DNA from: Hyparrhenia diplandra
Lineage: Eukaryota; Streptophyta; Magnoliopsida; Poales; Poaceae
Assembly: GCA_015847255.1 (NCBI GenBank)
Contig: JADLZK010008411.1
Span: forward strand, 1 to 64,000
Direction: 5' to 3'
Length of the DNA stretch: 64,000 nt
Below, piece after piece: positions 10,590 to 22,520 of this stretch. The position numbers were made by a program, and so were the translations under genes. Positions within the stretch are counted from its first letter, which is position 1; the number at the start of each line of letters is the position of its first letter. A model generated the notes under the pieces. The model was not told the DNA's origin. It was given only the letters and a program-made list of their open reading frames with translations, and did not search any database.

Positions 10590-13418
10590 ATGGTAAATAC
10601 AATAAGACCCTCTTATCTCCTGGCCATTTCTTGAGCAAGTCAATGTTGAATTAATGCAATGACTAATATAATGTGCTTGTGTGCCAAACTGAATAAGTGA
10701 TCAAACAACCATTGACTAAGATGGTTATCAGGGACTATTTTTACTTTACTTTTCTTGACAAATATATGCTACCTTATTGTGAAGCACGATGTGTGTGTGT
10801 GAGAGAGAGAGTGAGTGTGTGTTTGTGTGTGTGTGTGAGAGAGAAAGAGTCCACCCCTCTAACATCGTAGTTGAAAGGTGACATCTTAGCTTGGAGATTG
10901 GGCCTTCTACACTCCTAAAAAATTCCTCAAAATCAAACTGCTATGACAAGCTAGGAGACTGATACTCCATAGTCTACATGCAACATATATATAGTATATA
11001 AAACTATCTAGCCAATGTGATCCAGTGCATGTTTTCAGAATTTGTCTTCCTAGAGATTATTAAGGAATTATAGTAGTCACTACTGATAATTATATTTGAT
11101 AATTAAAGAATAGAGTACATGCAGATATGGCAAAGTTTGTTATCTGTTCCCATTTTACATATTCAGTTCATTATTTACAGGGTAGTTGTAAGGGACCGTC
11201 TGGCTTTTGGCAAGGATCAAGAACCCCATCAACGGAGTTCAACGACAAATCTAGTTCTAACTTTGAGGATTTCCAAACCAACATGTCCGCTACTTCTGGA
11301 TTTGATGCCTTCGTTGATCCAGCCAATGAGTCAAATGATTTGGAGTTATTTTTGGACCAACCAAGATCCATGCATCATTATCCTCCTGTATCAAATACTT
11401 TTAACGATAGTGACCAAATAACATTGAGCACCTCCTATTCAAGTACAATATATGATCCTCAATTCTGCGACCTCAGTAGCAATGCGGCACCAGATTGGTA
11501 TGGAACCAGTGTGGCGGACTCATCTAATAACAGTTTGATCAACTCAGATATAACCATCAACTACATAAACAAGCTGATGATGGAGGAGGACAATGACGAC
11601 AAGGTAGAATTACATCATGCAGAGTACGCCCTTAGAGCTGTGGAAGAGCCTTTCTATAGAATTCTTGGACATGCGTATCCTGAGTCACCATCACTTTGTA
11701 GCTGCGGTCATCTGAATAACCTCCATGACAGTATCAGCAAGTCTTCAGGGCAGTCATGCAGTAGCTGCTCTCTTGCTATTGACTCAAGTAATAATCACTC
11801 TACTCACAACTTGCAAGCCTTTGAAGCTCCATGGAGTCTATCGGAAATAGTCAAAGAGACAAAACATTTCACTCAAGGTACACGAAACATGGACCTTGGT
11901 GTGAAAATTGATGACCTTTCAATTGCTGAAAAGCGTAGCCGAGATAATCAATCACTTGAGGTAAATGTTCCAGAAACCAGCAATCATGCATCATCTGAGA
12001 TTCACGGTGGAAATTACTCACGTGCAGAAGACTCTTATTTGTTAGAAGCAAGGAGTAGCAAGCAGTTTGCCATGTCATTCAACTGGCCAACCCGAGATGA
12101 GATGTTTGACAGGGTTCTACTCTTCTCCGAGAATAAACCTACAGATGAAGCTATTGTTTTGCAAGAAATGTTGACAAACAAATCAACCGGACATTCACAG
12201 AATGAACAAGGAAGAACATCAGCTCGGCGGAAGACCCGTGGTAAGAAGCAACAGAAGAAAGAGGTGGTTGATCTAAGAACCATTCTTATCCATTGTGCAG
12301 AAGCAGTATCTTCGAATAACCATGCCTTAGCAAACGACATGCTAAACATAATAAGACAACATTCCTCAACAACTGGGGATGATACCCAGAGGCTAGCATC
12401 TTGTCTAGTGGACTGCCTTGAGGTGCGATTAGCTGGAACTGGGAGTCAGCTGTATCACAACTTGATCACCAAAATCGTCAATCCTGTGGACATTTTAAAG
12501 GTGTTCCAATTGTCTTTAGCGGTAGTTCCTTTCCTGAGGGCAGCACATTATTTCTCCAATAAGACAATCCTTGATGTCTCGAAGGGAAGACCTAAGGTGC
12601 ACATTATCGATTTTGGCATTTGCTTTGGTTTTCAATGGCCATCACTATTTGAGCAACTCGCAAAGAGGGAAGAGGGTCCGCCCAAGGTTCGGATCACAGG
12701 TATTGAGGTACCAAAGCAAGGATTTCGACCGAACCAAATGAATAAGCAGAACAGCACGGGACAACGTTTAGCTGAATATGCTAGCATGTTCAATGTGCCA
12801 TTTGAATATCAAGAAATATCATCAAAGTGGGAAACCATAAGCATAGAAGATCTCAACATTAAGGAAGATGATGTGCTGATTGTCAACTGTATAGATCGAA
12901 TAAAGAATCTGGGTGATGAGACAGTATCCATAAACAGCGCAAGGGATATGGTTCTTAATACCATTAGAATGCTGAAGCCAAAAGTTTTTGTGCATGGGGT
13001 AGTGAATGGATCATTCGGTACACCCTTTTTTTTAACACGTTTTAAAGAAGTCATGTACTACTACTCTGCATTTTTTGATATCCTTGATAAAACTGTTCCA
13101 CGAGATAATGAGACAAGAATGCTAATAGAGAGAGAGATCTTTCTCTACCAACTTTTCAATGCCATCGCATGTGAAGGATCGGCAAGGATTGAGAGGCCAG
13201 AGAATTATAAGAAATGGAAGTCAAGAAACCTGAATGCTGGACTTGAGCAGCTCCCACTGAATCCAGACATTGTGGAAGTAATAAGAGAAATGGTGGGAAA
13301 ATATCACAAAGATTATGTTACCAACGAAGATGATCAGTGGCTCCTACTGGGATGGAAGGGAAAGATACTGCATGCAATATCCACATGGAAACCTAGTGAC
13401 TCATATAATAGCGACTAA
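10590..13418 (+). CDS. GRAS family transcription factor, LISCL type, unit 2 (start split from main exon by an intron)
   Basis: Predicted as join(10590..10592, 11181..13418), 746 aa. The start used by unit 1 is mutated here (ATG to ACG at 11232). The ATG at the end of the 5' exon (10590-10592, followed by the GT donor at 10593) joins the acceptor at 11180 and reads MGSCKGPSGFWQGS straight into the GRAS frame, because the unit 1 stop codon is CAA here. The fallback start is M at 11283, giving 711 aa. Domains match unit 1: disordered acidic/Ser-rich N-terminus, basic KKQQKK, LHRI (VVDLRTILIHCAEA), VHIIDFG, LHRII, PFYRE and SAW. All appear intact. It is very close to unit 1, so it is a recent duplicate; its intron lacks the MITE and solo LTR. 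The splice junctions need transcript support. Confidence 0.88.
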
Positions 13419-14776
13419 GACTAAAGAAGCTTGCTAGTATAACCAGAGGGTTGGCAATCCTTTGTATCAATTTTCTGAACTTACAGTATAAGAATAAACT
13501 TTTTATTGTGTGCTGGTAACACATTGCAATTAGCTAACTAGTTCAACAGAAATGGGCTTCCAACGTGTAACACATTGCATGGTGGCAGTCCTGCCCTGTT
13601 AAAACATTTGAATTTGTGTTGCCAATACTTCCTTTCTTACCTACACAACCAATTTGGTCGATTGCCTTTCAGTCATACAATCTATATATGTATTTCCATT
13701 GCATCTCAAAATGTTGCCTGCTGGTGGGACGAATTCTGCTCAAATCCTTAAACCTTTATTCATACATGGGCAATACTATGAGCAACATCCTAGCATGCTC
13801 AATATCTATGTGAGTAGAGGAGAAAGGAAAGAATGGAGGATGCCAGGATGGTATGGGCATTGGGCAATGCTGAACTGTGGATCCTCGATAAGATCACAGT
13901 AGGAGTTACTAGCAGTATAACAAATTAACAACAGTCATGCCCAGCCCGCCGAGCAAGAGAGAAACGAAAGAGGCTTGGAATGAACAAGTACCTTGGTGGA
14001 GTTCGGAACGGCTATCTTATCCTTGGCTCTTGACGTGCGCTATAGGCTTCTTCTCCATCATCATCCAGAAGTGGCCGGTCGCCAGTCCGATCAGACATTC
14101 CATCGAATAGCTCCCGAGCATCCACCCGACGTTGATGCCACTGCCAGACACCCCGAGCGCTACCTCGACGGCTCGACCTAGCACCACCTCCCCATAGCGC
14201 CCCCGCGTTAGACAAGACGAACGACGCAGCTTCTCGAGGTGTCGTGTCCAGGCGTCCAGCATTGGCTGCGATCTCGACGGGGACCGCCGACGATGGAGTG
14301 CGTGGGATCGCCAGAGATGACTAATTTTTTCCCCGGCGGTCTGCATGGCGAGCTTCAGCAGCAGGATGGGCACGCTATGAAGCAGGTGGCCTGACGGCGG
14401 CTGGCGTCCGGAGCAAGCGCCCTGGGCAGAGTACTCTGGCGCCGGTCCACCGTCCGCCGCCGGCCCCCGGCCCTCACCCGATGCGCAGCCCGGACGAGCG
14501 CGGCCAGGCCGAGTGCTCCGCACGGGTCCAGGAACGCGCTACGGTTTGGGAGCCGCCTGCAGGGCAGCGCCGGCGGCCTCCGCCTTCACCGGTCCGGTGA
14601 GGAGACCCAGCGATGGATGAGAAATTTCAAGAGCGCATACGGATTACGGACCGAGTGTCCTGGGGGCACATGGTCTTTTTCCATGATTTGAATAGTTTTT
14701 TTTTTTTTTTTTTGATCTTCCATGATTTGAATAGTTGATGTAGTGTTATCAAAAAAAAAAAGTTGATGTAGAGATA
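13419..14776 (+). repeat. 3' UTR and 3' flank of GRAS unit 2
   Basis: Nearly identical to 4089-5396. It differs by short indels and by a small internal duplication of TTCCATGATTTGAATAG around a poly-T run (about 14678-14735). No separate gene is supported. Confidence 0.75.
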
Positions 14777-16330
14777 TAATAGAAATAAGGAATAAAAAAA
14801 ATTGAGGAAGGAGGAAATATTTCGGTTTAAAAGAATTTGAATGGTAGGATTATGTTTTTAAAGCTTACGGATTAGATGTTAAATTTTGAGAGACGCACGA
14901 TGTGAGAGTAAAATATTGAAATTCCTACTTCCTCGGCTGTCCTGCGAGCAGGTGCCGTGCTGGTGCTGCTCTACGCTACTAAACTACACAACGCTAAGAC
15001 AATACTGTTGCTGCTCCATCTAGTGATAAAGCTGCCATCCTTGGCTCACTAGTATGCACCCAGGCTGCCACGACGCTTGCGGTTGATGCCCAGTGTTTTT
15101 GTCAGAAGAAACAATAGACTCTCCCGTAGGGAAGGAGGGGGCTAACATTTTAGGTGACAATATCATGCTGAGTTGGACAATGGAGGGGATTACGCCATGT
15201 CACAAAGATTGGGGAAGGCCTAACAAATGGAGAACCTTTGAGACGCCTAGGGAGCTTGGGTCCACTGGTTGGGGAAGGAGTTTTAGAGCATCTCCAATAG
15301 AAGACTAATAACACCCTCAAAACTTATATTCATGTGTTTACCAATAAAACAACGCTCCAATAGCTTCCCAAAGTAGCCCTAAAAACCCTCGGTTTAAAAA
15401 AATTTGAATGGTGGGGTTACGAATTAGATGTTAAAGGAAGACAGCCCCCAAGACTAAGAGTAAAATGCATGCATCCTGCGGGATGAGTGGAGGAATCAGT
15501 TTTAGAGGCGCCAAACTATTTGTAACACGCTAATAAAGAGTTTTAAGGTTTCAAGGGTTATTTTTTTTGGGTCCGCCGGTTGCTCATAAGGTTTGTGGCA
15601 GCTAGATGCGATGGAGTAGAGCGTGATCGGAGGTTTTTGTTTTTTTTATCAGGTCCAACTTAGACATACACAACCCACACAACATACAAATTAGAGAATG
15701 GAACGCGCAAGCTCGTACCCCGCTAGTTCTACAAAAATCTTGAATAAACGTGCAACATCAATGTTTCAATCCTGATTGGTAGCGTCCCACTGGACTGCCC
15801 TCTACCAGTGGACCACACTGCCCTTTAGGTTTCTGGTTTGTCTACAAAAGTACACTGCTCACAGATATCACTATCGAGGACATGGTTTTTGTCTACACAA
15901 GTACACAGCTCACAGATATCATCATCGAGTATATGGTTGCTGTACAAATTTGCACCACATTGGATGCGGTCATGCATGACACGAGGAGCCTTAACCGAAG
16001 AAAGGAAAAATAACCTGCTTTTACTTGCCCTACACCAGTGGTTAAAAAAAAAATCACACCTTGATCGCTAATAAAAACAGTTGTGTATTAGAAAAAAAAC
16101 ACCTTGAAAAAAAAAAACAGTTGCGTATTATCTCGTGACTTCCAAAGTTCCAATCCAAAGAACATGATATTGTATGTTGAAGTCAAATTAAGGTGGGCAA
16201 AGCTGCTTATCCAAACTAATGGTCAAGATTCGCGTGCAAATTAGCTGGATCAAAAGCGCGCGCCGCCACCTTTTGCACCAACTGTCATATATAATTACAA
16301 TATACCAATGCACAAAGAAAGGTTTACTTG
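14777..16330. other. Spacer between GRAS units 2 and 3
   Basis: AT-rich DNA. Two related segments begin TCGGTTTAAAA (about 14822 and 15390) and share GTAAAAT downstream. A Tourist-type terminus GAGCATCTCCAA occurs at about 15288 with no clear partner. Simple A/T runs are frequent. No gene is supported. Confidence 0.55.
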
Positions 16331-16716
16331 AGGAGGTAGCTAGCAGCGAACATGTCGTCGCCGGCAAATCGGCTGCAACTTCGAAGCTCCAAGGCGATGC
16401 CAGTTCCACGCATAGTTTTGCCTCTGATGGGCAGCAGGACGGAATCGACGCCTCCCGCTTCTGGAGCTCGTTTTGTCCTCAACGGCGGTAATTATATATT
16501 AAAATATTTATTGATGGGTACTGAAAGGATCTTTAAAGTTTTTTTAAAATTTACCCGTAGCTATCATCGTTGGGGAGCCTCGTCAGACCCACCAGCGAGC
16601 GAACTCATACGTCATACCTGACAAATTGACTCTGATCTCGCTCGGTTGCTTGCCTCGGCACGAGTGAGCTGAGCTAGCTGCTGATTGCAGGCCCCAGCCA
16701 AAAGCCAGGCCCCTCC

Positions 16717-16726
16717 CTATACAAGG
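16717..16726 (+). promoter_or_regulatory. Altered TATA box of GRAS unit 3
   Basis: The position equivalent to the TATA box of units 1 and 2 reads CTATACAAGG, an A-to-C change in the core. The surrounding promoter block is recognisably homologous but more divergent. Confidence 0.5.
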
Positions 16727-16891
16727 CTTGCCGCTTGCCTCGTGGTACTTCAAATTCGTCCTGCTCATGGCAAGATCGATCAGTCTTCCATTCATATCTC
16801 ACAACCATACAGCAGGCCCGTCTCCACGGACGTCTGGTACTCAATTTCCAGGCCTTCTGATCCCATCAGGCGCCATCCCTGCAGAGAAACA

Positions 16892-19800
16892 ATGGTAAAT
16901 ATAATAAGACCCTCTTATCTCCAAGCCATCTCTTGATCAAGTCCATGTTGAATTAATGCCATGACGACTAATATAATGTGCTTGTGTGCCAAATTGAATA
17001 AGTGATCAAAGAACCATTGACTGAGATGGTTATCAGGACTATTTTTACTTTACTTTTCTTGACAAATATATGCTAGCTTATTGTGAAGCATGATGTGTGT
17101 GGGTGTGAGTCCCTCCCTCCCCCTCTCCCTCTAACATCGAAGTTGAAAGGTGACATCTTAGTTGGTTGCTGTAAACTGTCATGCATTTTTCATGAAGATT
17201 TTCTTAATTTTGTAACAAATATTTTCCAAGTTCCTGCAATCTACCTTAATTCATTTTACAAGGACAATGAGCAACGTCGGAGAGCATTCAGGTCACCTGT
17301 GTTGATTTTTCTCTTGCTGTTGCCCAGCAGTGTTTTGGGATGTACAGTATGTGTGTGCCTGTAGGTCTCCTTCCTTTGATGTCAGGGCTAGAGCTTGTAT
17401 TTAACACTCTTTTCTATCTTAATTGAAAGGCAAATCTTTTGATTTTTTTTTTTTCTATTTTGTTTAATTTACTCCTTGAACTCAAAAGTTGGAAGATTGA
17501 ACCCTTCTGAGGAAAAAAAGTTTAGTAAGCTCATTCTCTTCAACCTAATTTTTGTGCTTCGAGATTGGGCCTTTTACACTCCTAAAAAATTCCTGAAAAT
17601 CAAACTGCTATGACTAGCTAGGAGACCGATACTCCATGGTCTACATACATCACATATATAATATATATAACTGTGTAGCTAAGGTGATCCGTGCATGTTT
17701 TCAGAATTTCTCTTCCTAGAGATTATTAAGGAATTATAGTAGTCACTACTGATAATTATATTTGATAATAAAAAAATAGAGTACATGCAGATAGTTTGTT
17801 ATCTATTTCCATTTTACATATTCAGTCCGTTATTTACAGGGGAGTTGCAAGAGACCATCTGGCTTTTGGCGAGGATCAATAACCCCATCAATGGACTTCA
17901 ACAACAAATCTAGTTCTAACTTTGAGGACTTTCAAACCAACAAGTCCGCTACTTCTGGATTCCATGCCTTCGCTGATCCAGCCAATGAGTCAAATGATTT
18001 GGAGTTATTTTTGGACCAACTAAAGTCCATGCATCATTACCCTCCTGTATCAAATACTTTTAATGATAGTGACCATATAACATTGAACACCTCCTATTCA
18101 AGTACAATATATGATCCTCAATTCTGCGACCAAAGTAGCAATGCAGCACCAGATTGGTATGGAACCAGTGTGGCAGACTCTACTGGGGTCAACTCAGATA
18201 TAACCATCAACTACTTAAACAAGTTGTTGATGGACGAGGACACTGACGACAAGGCAACGTTACATCATGGAGAGTACGCCCTTAAAGCTATGGAAGAGCC
18301 TTTCTACAGAATCCTTGAACAAAATAATCCAACTCATCCTGAGTTACCACCACTTTGTAGCTGCGGTCATCTGAATAACCTCAATGACAGCATCAGCAAG
18401 TCTTCAGGGCAGTCATGCAGTAGCTGCTCTGTTACTATTGACTCAAGTAATAATCACTCTAATCACAACTTGCAAGCTTTTGAAGCTCCATGGAGTCTGT
18501 CTGATATAGTCAAAGAGACAAAACATTCAACTCAAGGTACACGAAACAAGGAGCTTGGTGTGAAAATTGATGGCCTTTCAATTGCTGAAAAGCGTAGCCG
18601 AGATAATCAATCACTTGACGTAAATGTTGCAGATACGAGCAAGCATGCATCATCTGAGATTCACAGTGGAAATCTGAGATTCTTATTTGTTAGAAGCAAG
18701 GAGTAGCAAGCAGTTTGCCTTTTCATTCAATGGGCCAACCCGAGATGAGATGTTTGATAGGGTTCTACTCTTCTCGGAGCATAAACCTACGGATGAAGCT
18801 ATTGTTTTGCAAGAAATGATGACAAACAAATCAACCGGGCATTCACAGAATGAACAAGGAAGAACATCAGATCGGCAGAAGACACGAGGAAAGGAGCAAC
18901 AGAAGAAAGATGTGGTTGGTCTAAGAACCATTCTTATCAATTGTGCACAAGCAGTATCTTTGAATAACCATACCTTAGCATACGAAATGCTGAACATAAT
19001 AAGGCGACATTCCTCAATAACTGGGAATGATACCCAGAGGCTGGCATTTTGTCTAGTGGACTGCCTTGAGGTGCGATTAGCTGGAGCTGGGAGTCAGCTG
19101 TATCACAACTTGATCACTAAAAGCAGCAATGCTATGAGCATTTTAAAGGTATTCCAATTGTCTTTAGCAGTAATTCCTTTACTGAGGGCAGCACATTATT
19201 TCTCAAATAAGACAATCCTTGATGTCTCGAAGGGAAGATCTAAGGTGCACATTATCGATTTTGGCATTTGCTTTGGTTTTCAATGGCCATCACTATTTGA
19301 GCAACTTTCAAAGAGGGAAGAGGGTCCGCCCAAGGTTCGGATCACAGGTATTGAGCTACCAGAGCAAGGATTTCGACCAAACCAAATGAATAAGCAGAGC
19401 ACGGGACAACGATTAGCTGAATATGCTAGCATGTTCAATGTGCCTTTTGAATATCAAGCAATATCATCAAAGTGGGAAACCATAAGTATAGAAGATCTCA
19501 ACATTGAGGAAGATGATGTGCTGATAGTCAACTGCATAGATCGAATGAAGAATCTGGGTGATGAGACAGTATCCATAACCAGCGCAAGGAGTATGGTTCT
19601 TAATACCATTAGAATGATGAAGCCAAATGTTTTTGTGCATGGAGTAGAGAATGGATCATACGGTACACCTTTCTTTTTAACACGTTTTAAAGAAGTAATG
19701 TACCACTACTCTGCATTATTTGATATCCTTGATAAAACTGTTCCACGAGATAATGAGACAAGAATGCACATAGAGAGGGGCATGTTTCTGTGCCAACTTC

Positions 19801-20063
19801 TCAATGTCATCGCATGTGAAGGATCCGAAAGGATTGATAGGCCAGAGAATTATAAGAAATGGAAGTCACGAAGCTTGAATGCTGGCCTTGAGCAGCTCCC
19901 ACTGAATCAAGACCATGTGAAAGTAATAAGAGATATGGTAGGAAGGTATCACAGAGATTATTTTACCGACGTAGATGATCAGTGGCTACTACTGGGATGG
20001 AAGGGAAGGATACTGAATGCAATATCCACATGGAAACCTAGTGAGTCATATGATGGTGACTAA
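16892..20063 (+). pseudogene. GRAS transcription factor, unit 3, frameshifted by an 11-bp net deletion
   Basis: The exon 1 ATG (16892-16894) abuts the donor. The acceptor ends at 17839 and the reading continues in frame through MGSCKRPSGFWRGS to the internal ATG at 17891. The frame runs to 18706, where translation stops in what should be the mid N-terminal region. Alignment to unit 1 shows 19 bases (after GGAAAT) replaced by 8, a net loss of 11, near 18672-18682. Downstream the GRAS domain is open from about 18687 to 20063 with VHIIDFG, PFYRE and SAW intact (a 458-codon open stretch). The first ATG in that frame is 18750, which could give a 437-residue GRAS-only protein. It is probably a pseudogene. 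The intact domain suggests recent damage or internal initiation. Confidence 0.82.
17161..17560 (+). mobile_element. 400-bp intron insertion in unit 3, possibly a LINE 3' end
   Basis: Unit 3 has an extra 400 bp between GGTGACATCTTA and GAGATTGGGCC compared with the unit 2 intron. The inserted DNA contains TTAATTGAAAGGCAAATC followed by T-rich runs, reminiscent of LINE 3' ends, but no domain or target duplication was resolved. The alternative is loss of this piece in units 1 and 2. Confidence 0.4.
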
Positions 20064-21229
20064 GACTAAAAAAGCTTGCTAGTATAACCAGAGGTTTGGC
20101 AATCCTTTGTATCAATTTTCTGAACTTATGATATTACTAATAAGCTTTTTATTTTGTGCTGGTAAAACATTGCAATTGGCTAATTAGTTCAACAAATCAA
20201 CAGAAATGGGCTTGCAACGTCTAACTCATTGCATGGTGGCTGTCCTGCCCTGTTAAAACATTTGAATTTGTGTTGCCAATACTTCTTTTTTTTTCCTACA
20301 CAATCAATTTTGTTGATTGCCTTTCGGTCATATAATCTATGGTGTTTCCATTGCATCTCAAAATGTTGCCTGCTGGTGGAACAAATTCTTCTCAAGTCCT
20401 TAAACCTTTGTTCATACATGGGCAATACTACGAGCAACATCCAAGCATGCTCAATTTCTATGTTAGTAGAGGGCAAAGGAAAGAATGGAGGATGTCAGGA
20501 TGGTATGGACAATGCTGAAATGTGGATCCTCATAACTAGATAAGTTTTTTTGAGTTAACAGGGGGGGTAACGAAAAGTATAACCTTTTCCATTTACCACA
20601 TTCCATGAATACTTGGTGGGTGGAGCCGAGCACCTAATACAAACCCCAAAATAGAGTACATGAGAGGGGGGGAGAAAGATTACAACACTTTGGTCATGGC
20701 CAGTACGGAAAGAAAGAAACAAAATAGGTGTGGAATGGACAAGTACCTTGGTGGAGTTCGAACGGCCATCTTATCCTTGGCTCTTGGCATCGCTATAGTG
20801 GCCGGTCGTCATCCAGTCGGCGGTCCACTCAGGCATTCCATTGAATAGCTGCCGAGCATCCACCGGTGACGACGTTGATGCCAGACACCCCGAGCGCTAC
20901 CTCGACGGCTCGACCTACCACCACCTCCCCACAGCGCCCGCGCGTTACTCAAGACGAACCACGCGGCTTCTCGAGGTGTCGAGTCCAAGCGTCCAGCATT
21001 GGCTGCGATCTCGATAGGGATTGTCGATGATGCGGGCAACGGCACCGCCGCCAATGTCTTCGACCCTTCGCACCGGTGGAACCAGCACGGCCTCGGCGGC
21101 GACAATGTCCTCGGGAAGGTTCTCGCGAATAGTGATATAGTGCTTCTAAAAGGTTACGGTCCGCTACTAACTCGAGGGCACGCGCTATCCCATGATATAG
21201 CGAACAAAGAATATAGACTCTCCAAATAG
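20064..21229 (+). repeat. 3' flank of GRAS unit 3
   Basis: Homologous to the flanks of units 1 and 2, including the ATGTTGCCTGCTGG segment (about 20362) and the GC-rich block (about 20730-21020), but interrupted by unrelated sequence at about 20540-20700. No gene is supported. Confidence 0.6.
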
Positions 21230-21937
21230 TAGGGATGAAAGTGGTACGGATAATCCTCCGCACCGATCCGCTCCGAATCCGAATTTTAAGGATATGGAGA
21301 AGTGTGTTTAATATCCGTGCGGATACGGATAATCCGAATCCGACTACATGCGGATGCGGTGTAGGATATGGTATTGATTAAATCTGGCGGATATGGATTA
21401 TCCGATAATTAAACGCGGATTATCCGACACTTATAATAGGATAACCGAATATTTTTAAAGCAGCCGAAACTTAAAAAATATTTTAAATATCTTTATGCTA
21501 TATATAGAATGATAATGCTATGATTGATTATTTGCCTAATTTGTAGGCAACGGAGATGGGTGTCTTGTGATTGCCTATTTTTCTATTTTAAGCATACGAA
21601 GTCATCATGTACTCGATCCTGTAGTTGAAGAATCCACTCACGCTATGTTATCTGTTAAATACAGGAATATTCACTTCTTTTATATGCTTCTTTTTATATT
21701 GTTATAAATATAAATTCAGAACTTATATTAATTTTGTGAATATATATTATCCGACTTCTAAAAGACCGCTTCGCTCCGACACCGGCCCGAATCCGTACCA
21801 TTTCCGACGCCCAAAAAAAAATCCGTATTCGCATCCGAATCAAGATAATATCCGCTCCGCTCCAAAACCGATTAGAAAAATAGGATTAGGATATGGGGAG
21901 CCATTATCCGCTCCGATCCGATCCGTTTTCATCCCTA
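21230..21937. mobile_element. Ds-like non-autonomous hAT element with 8-bp target duplication
   Basis: A 708-bp element with inverted termini TAGGGATGAAA / TTTCATCCCTA, the Ac/Ds terminal sequence type, flanked by the perfect 8-bp repeat CCAAATAG (21222-21229 and 21938-21945). Subterminal regions carry many short GGATAATCC/GGATATGG-type repeats in both orientations, as in hAT elements. There is no transposase ORF. It is inserted in the spacer after unit 3. Confidence 0.95.
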
Positions 21938-21945
21938 CCAAATAG

Positions 21946-22520
21946 TGATCTAGAGATTTTTAGGGCTCAACAGGGGAATTCCCCACATTTTTTAATAGTA
22001 CATAAAATATTTTTAGAGGTGAAATTTTTAGAAAAAAAAAAGACTCTTGGAAATGCTCTAACCAAATAAAAAAAAAATGCTAACTGATAAATCAAATGCT
22101 TTGATTAACTTGTTATGGAGCATTTTCGTGGTCCTGCACTCCCCGAGCCTGTGAGAGGTAGAGCAGTATAATGGAGAGTCCAATCCTAAGATAAATTGGA
22201 ACGCATGGTATGATCATTGGATAAATCTCCAAGACGAGGACGAGTTGGAGTAATGCACGTCTACTAAGCATATTATTATAGAGTTCGATTTCAAGAAGAA
22301 TGAGAATGCATGACACAATTTTCGACTTGAAAGTTGTTCCATTGGCTTCCAAGATGGACAGAAATGTATATATGATGACTTGATTTTCAATATGGTGATC
22401 GCAATGAGCCATGTGGTCGTTGAAACGCATGGACATTCCGCTAGTTTATTATAAAAGCTTACAACAAAAAACCAACAGCCAACTTTTAAGCCAAAAGAAC
22501 AAAAGCTGACCTCAAAAGTT
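21946..22520. other. Spacer between GRAS units 3 and 4
   Basis: AT-rich and no gene seen. A stretch at about 22450-22526 (AAAAGCTTACAACAAAAAAC onward) resembles one at about 29697-29775, so it is probably a dispersed MITE-like repeat. Confidence 0.5.

Noticed and set aside
11127..11180. Unspliced N-terminal extension of GRAS unit 2 starting at 11127
   Set aside because: This stretch is the end of the leader intron, with the acceptor at 11180; units 1 and 3 share it as non-coding sequence.
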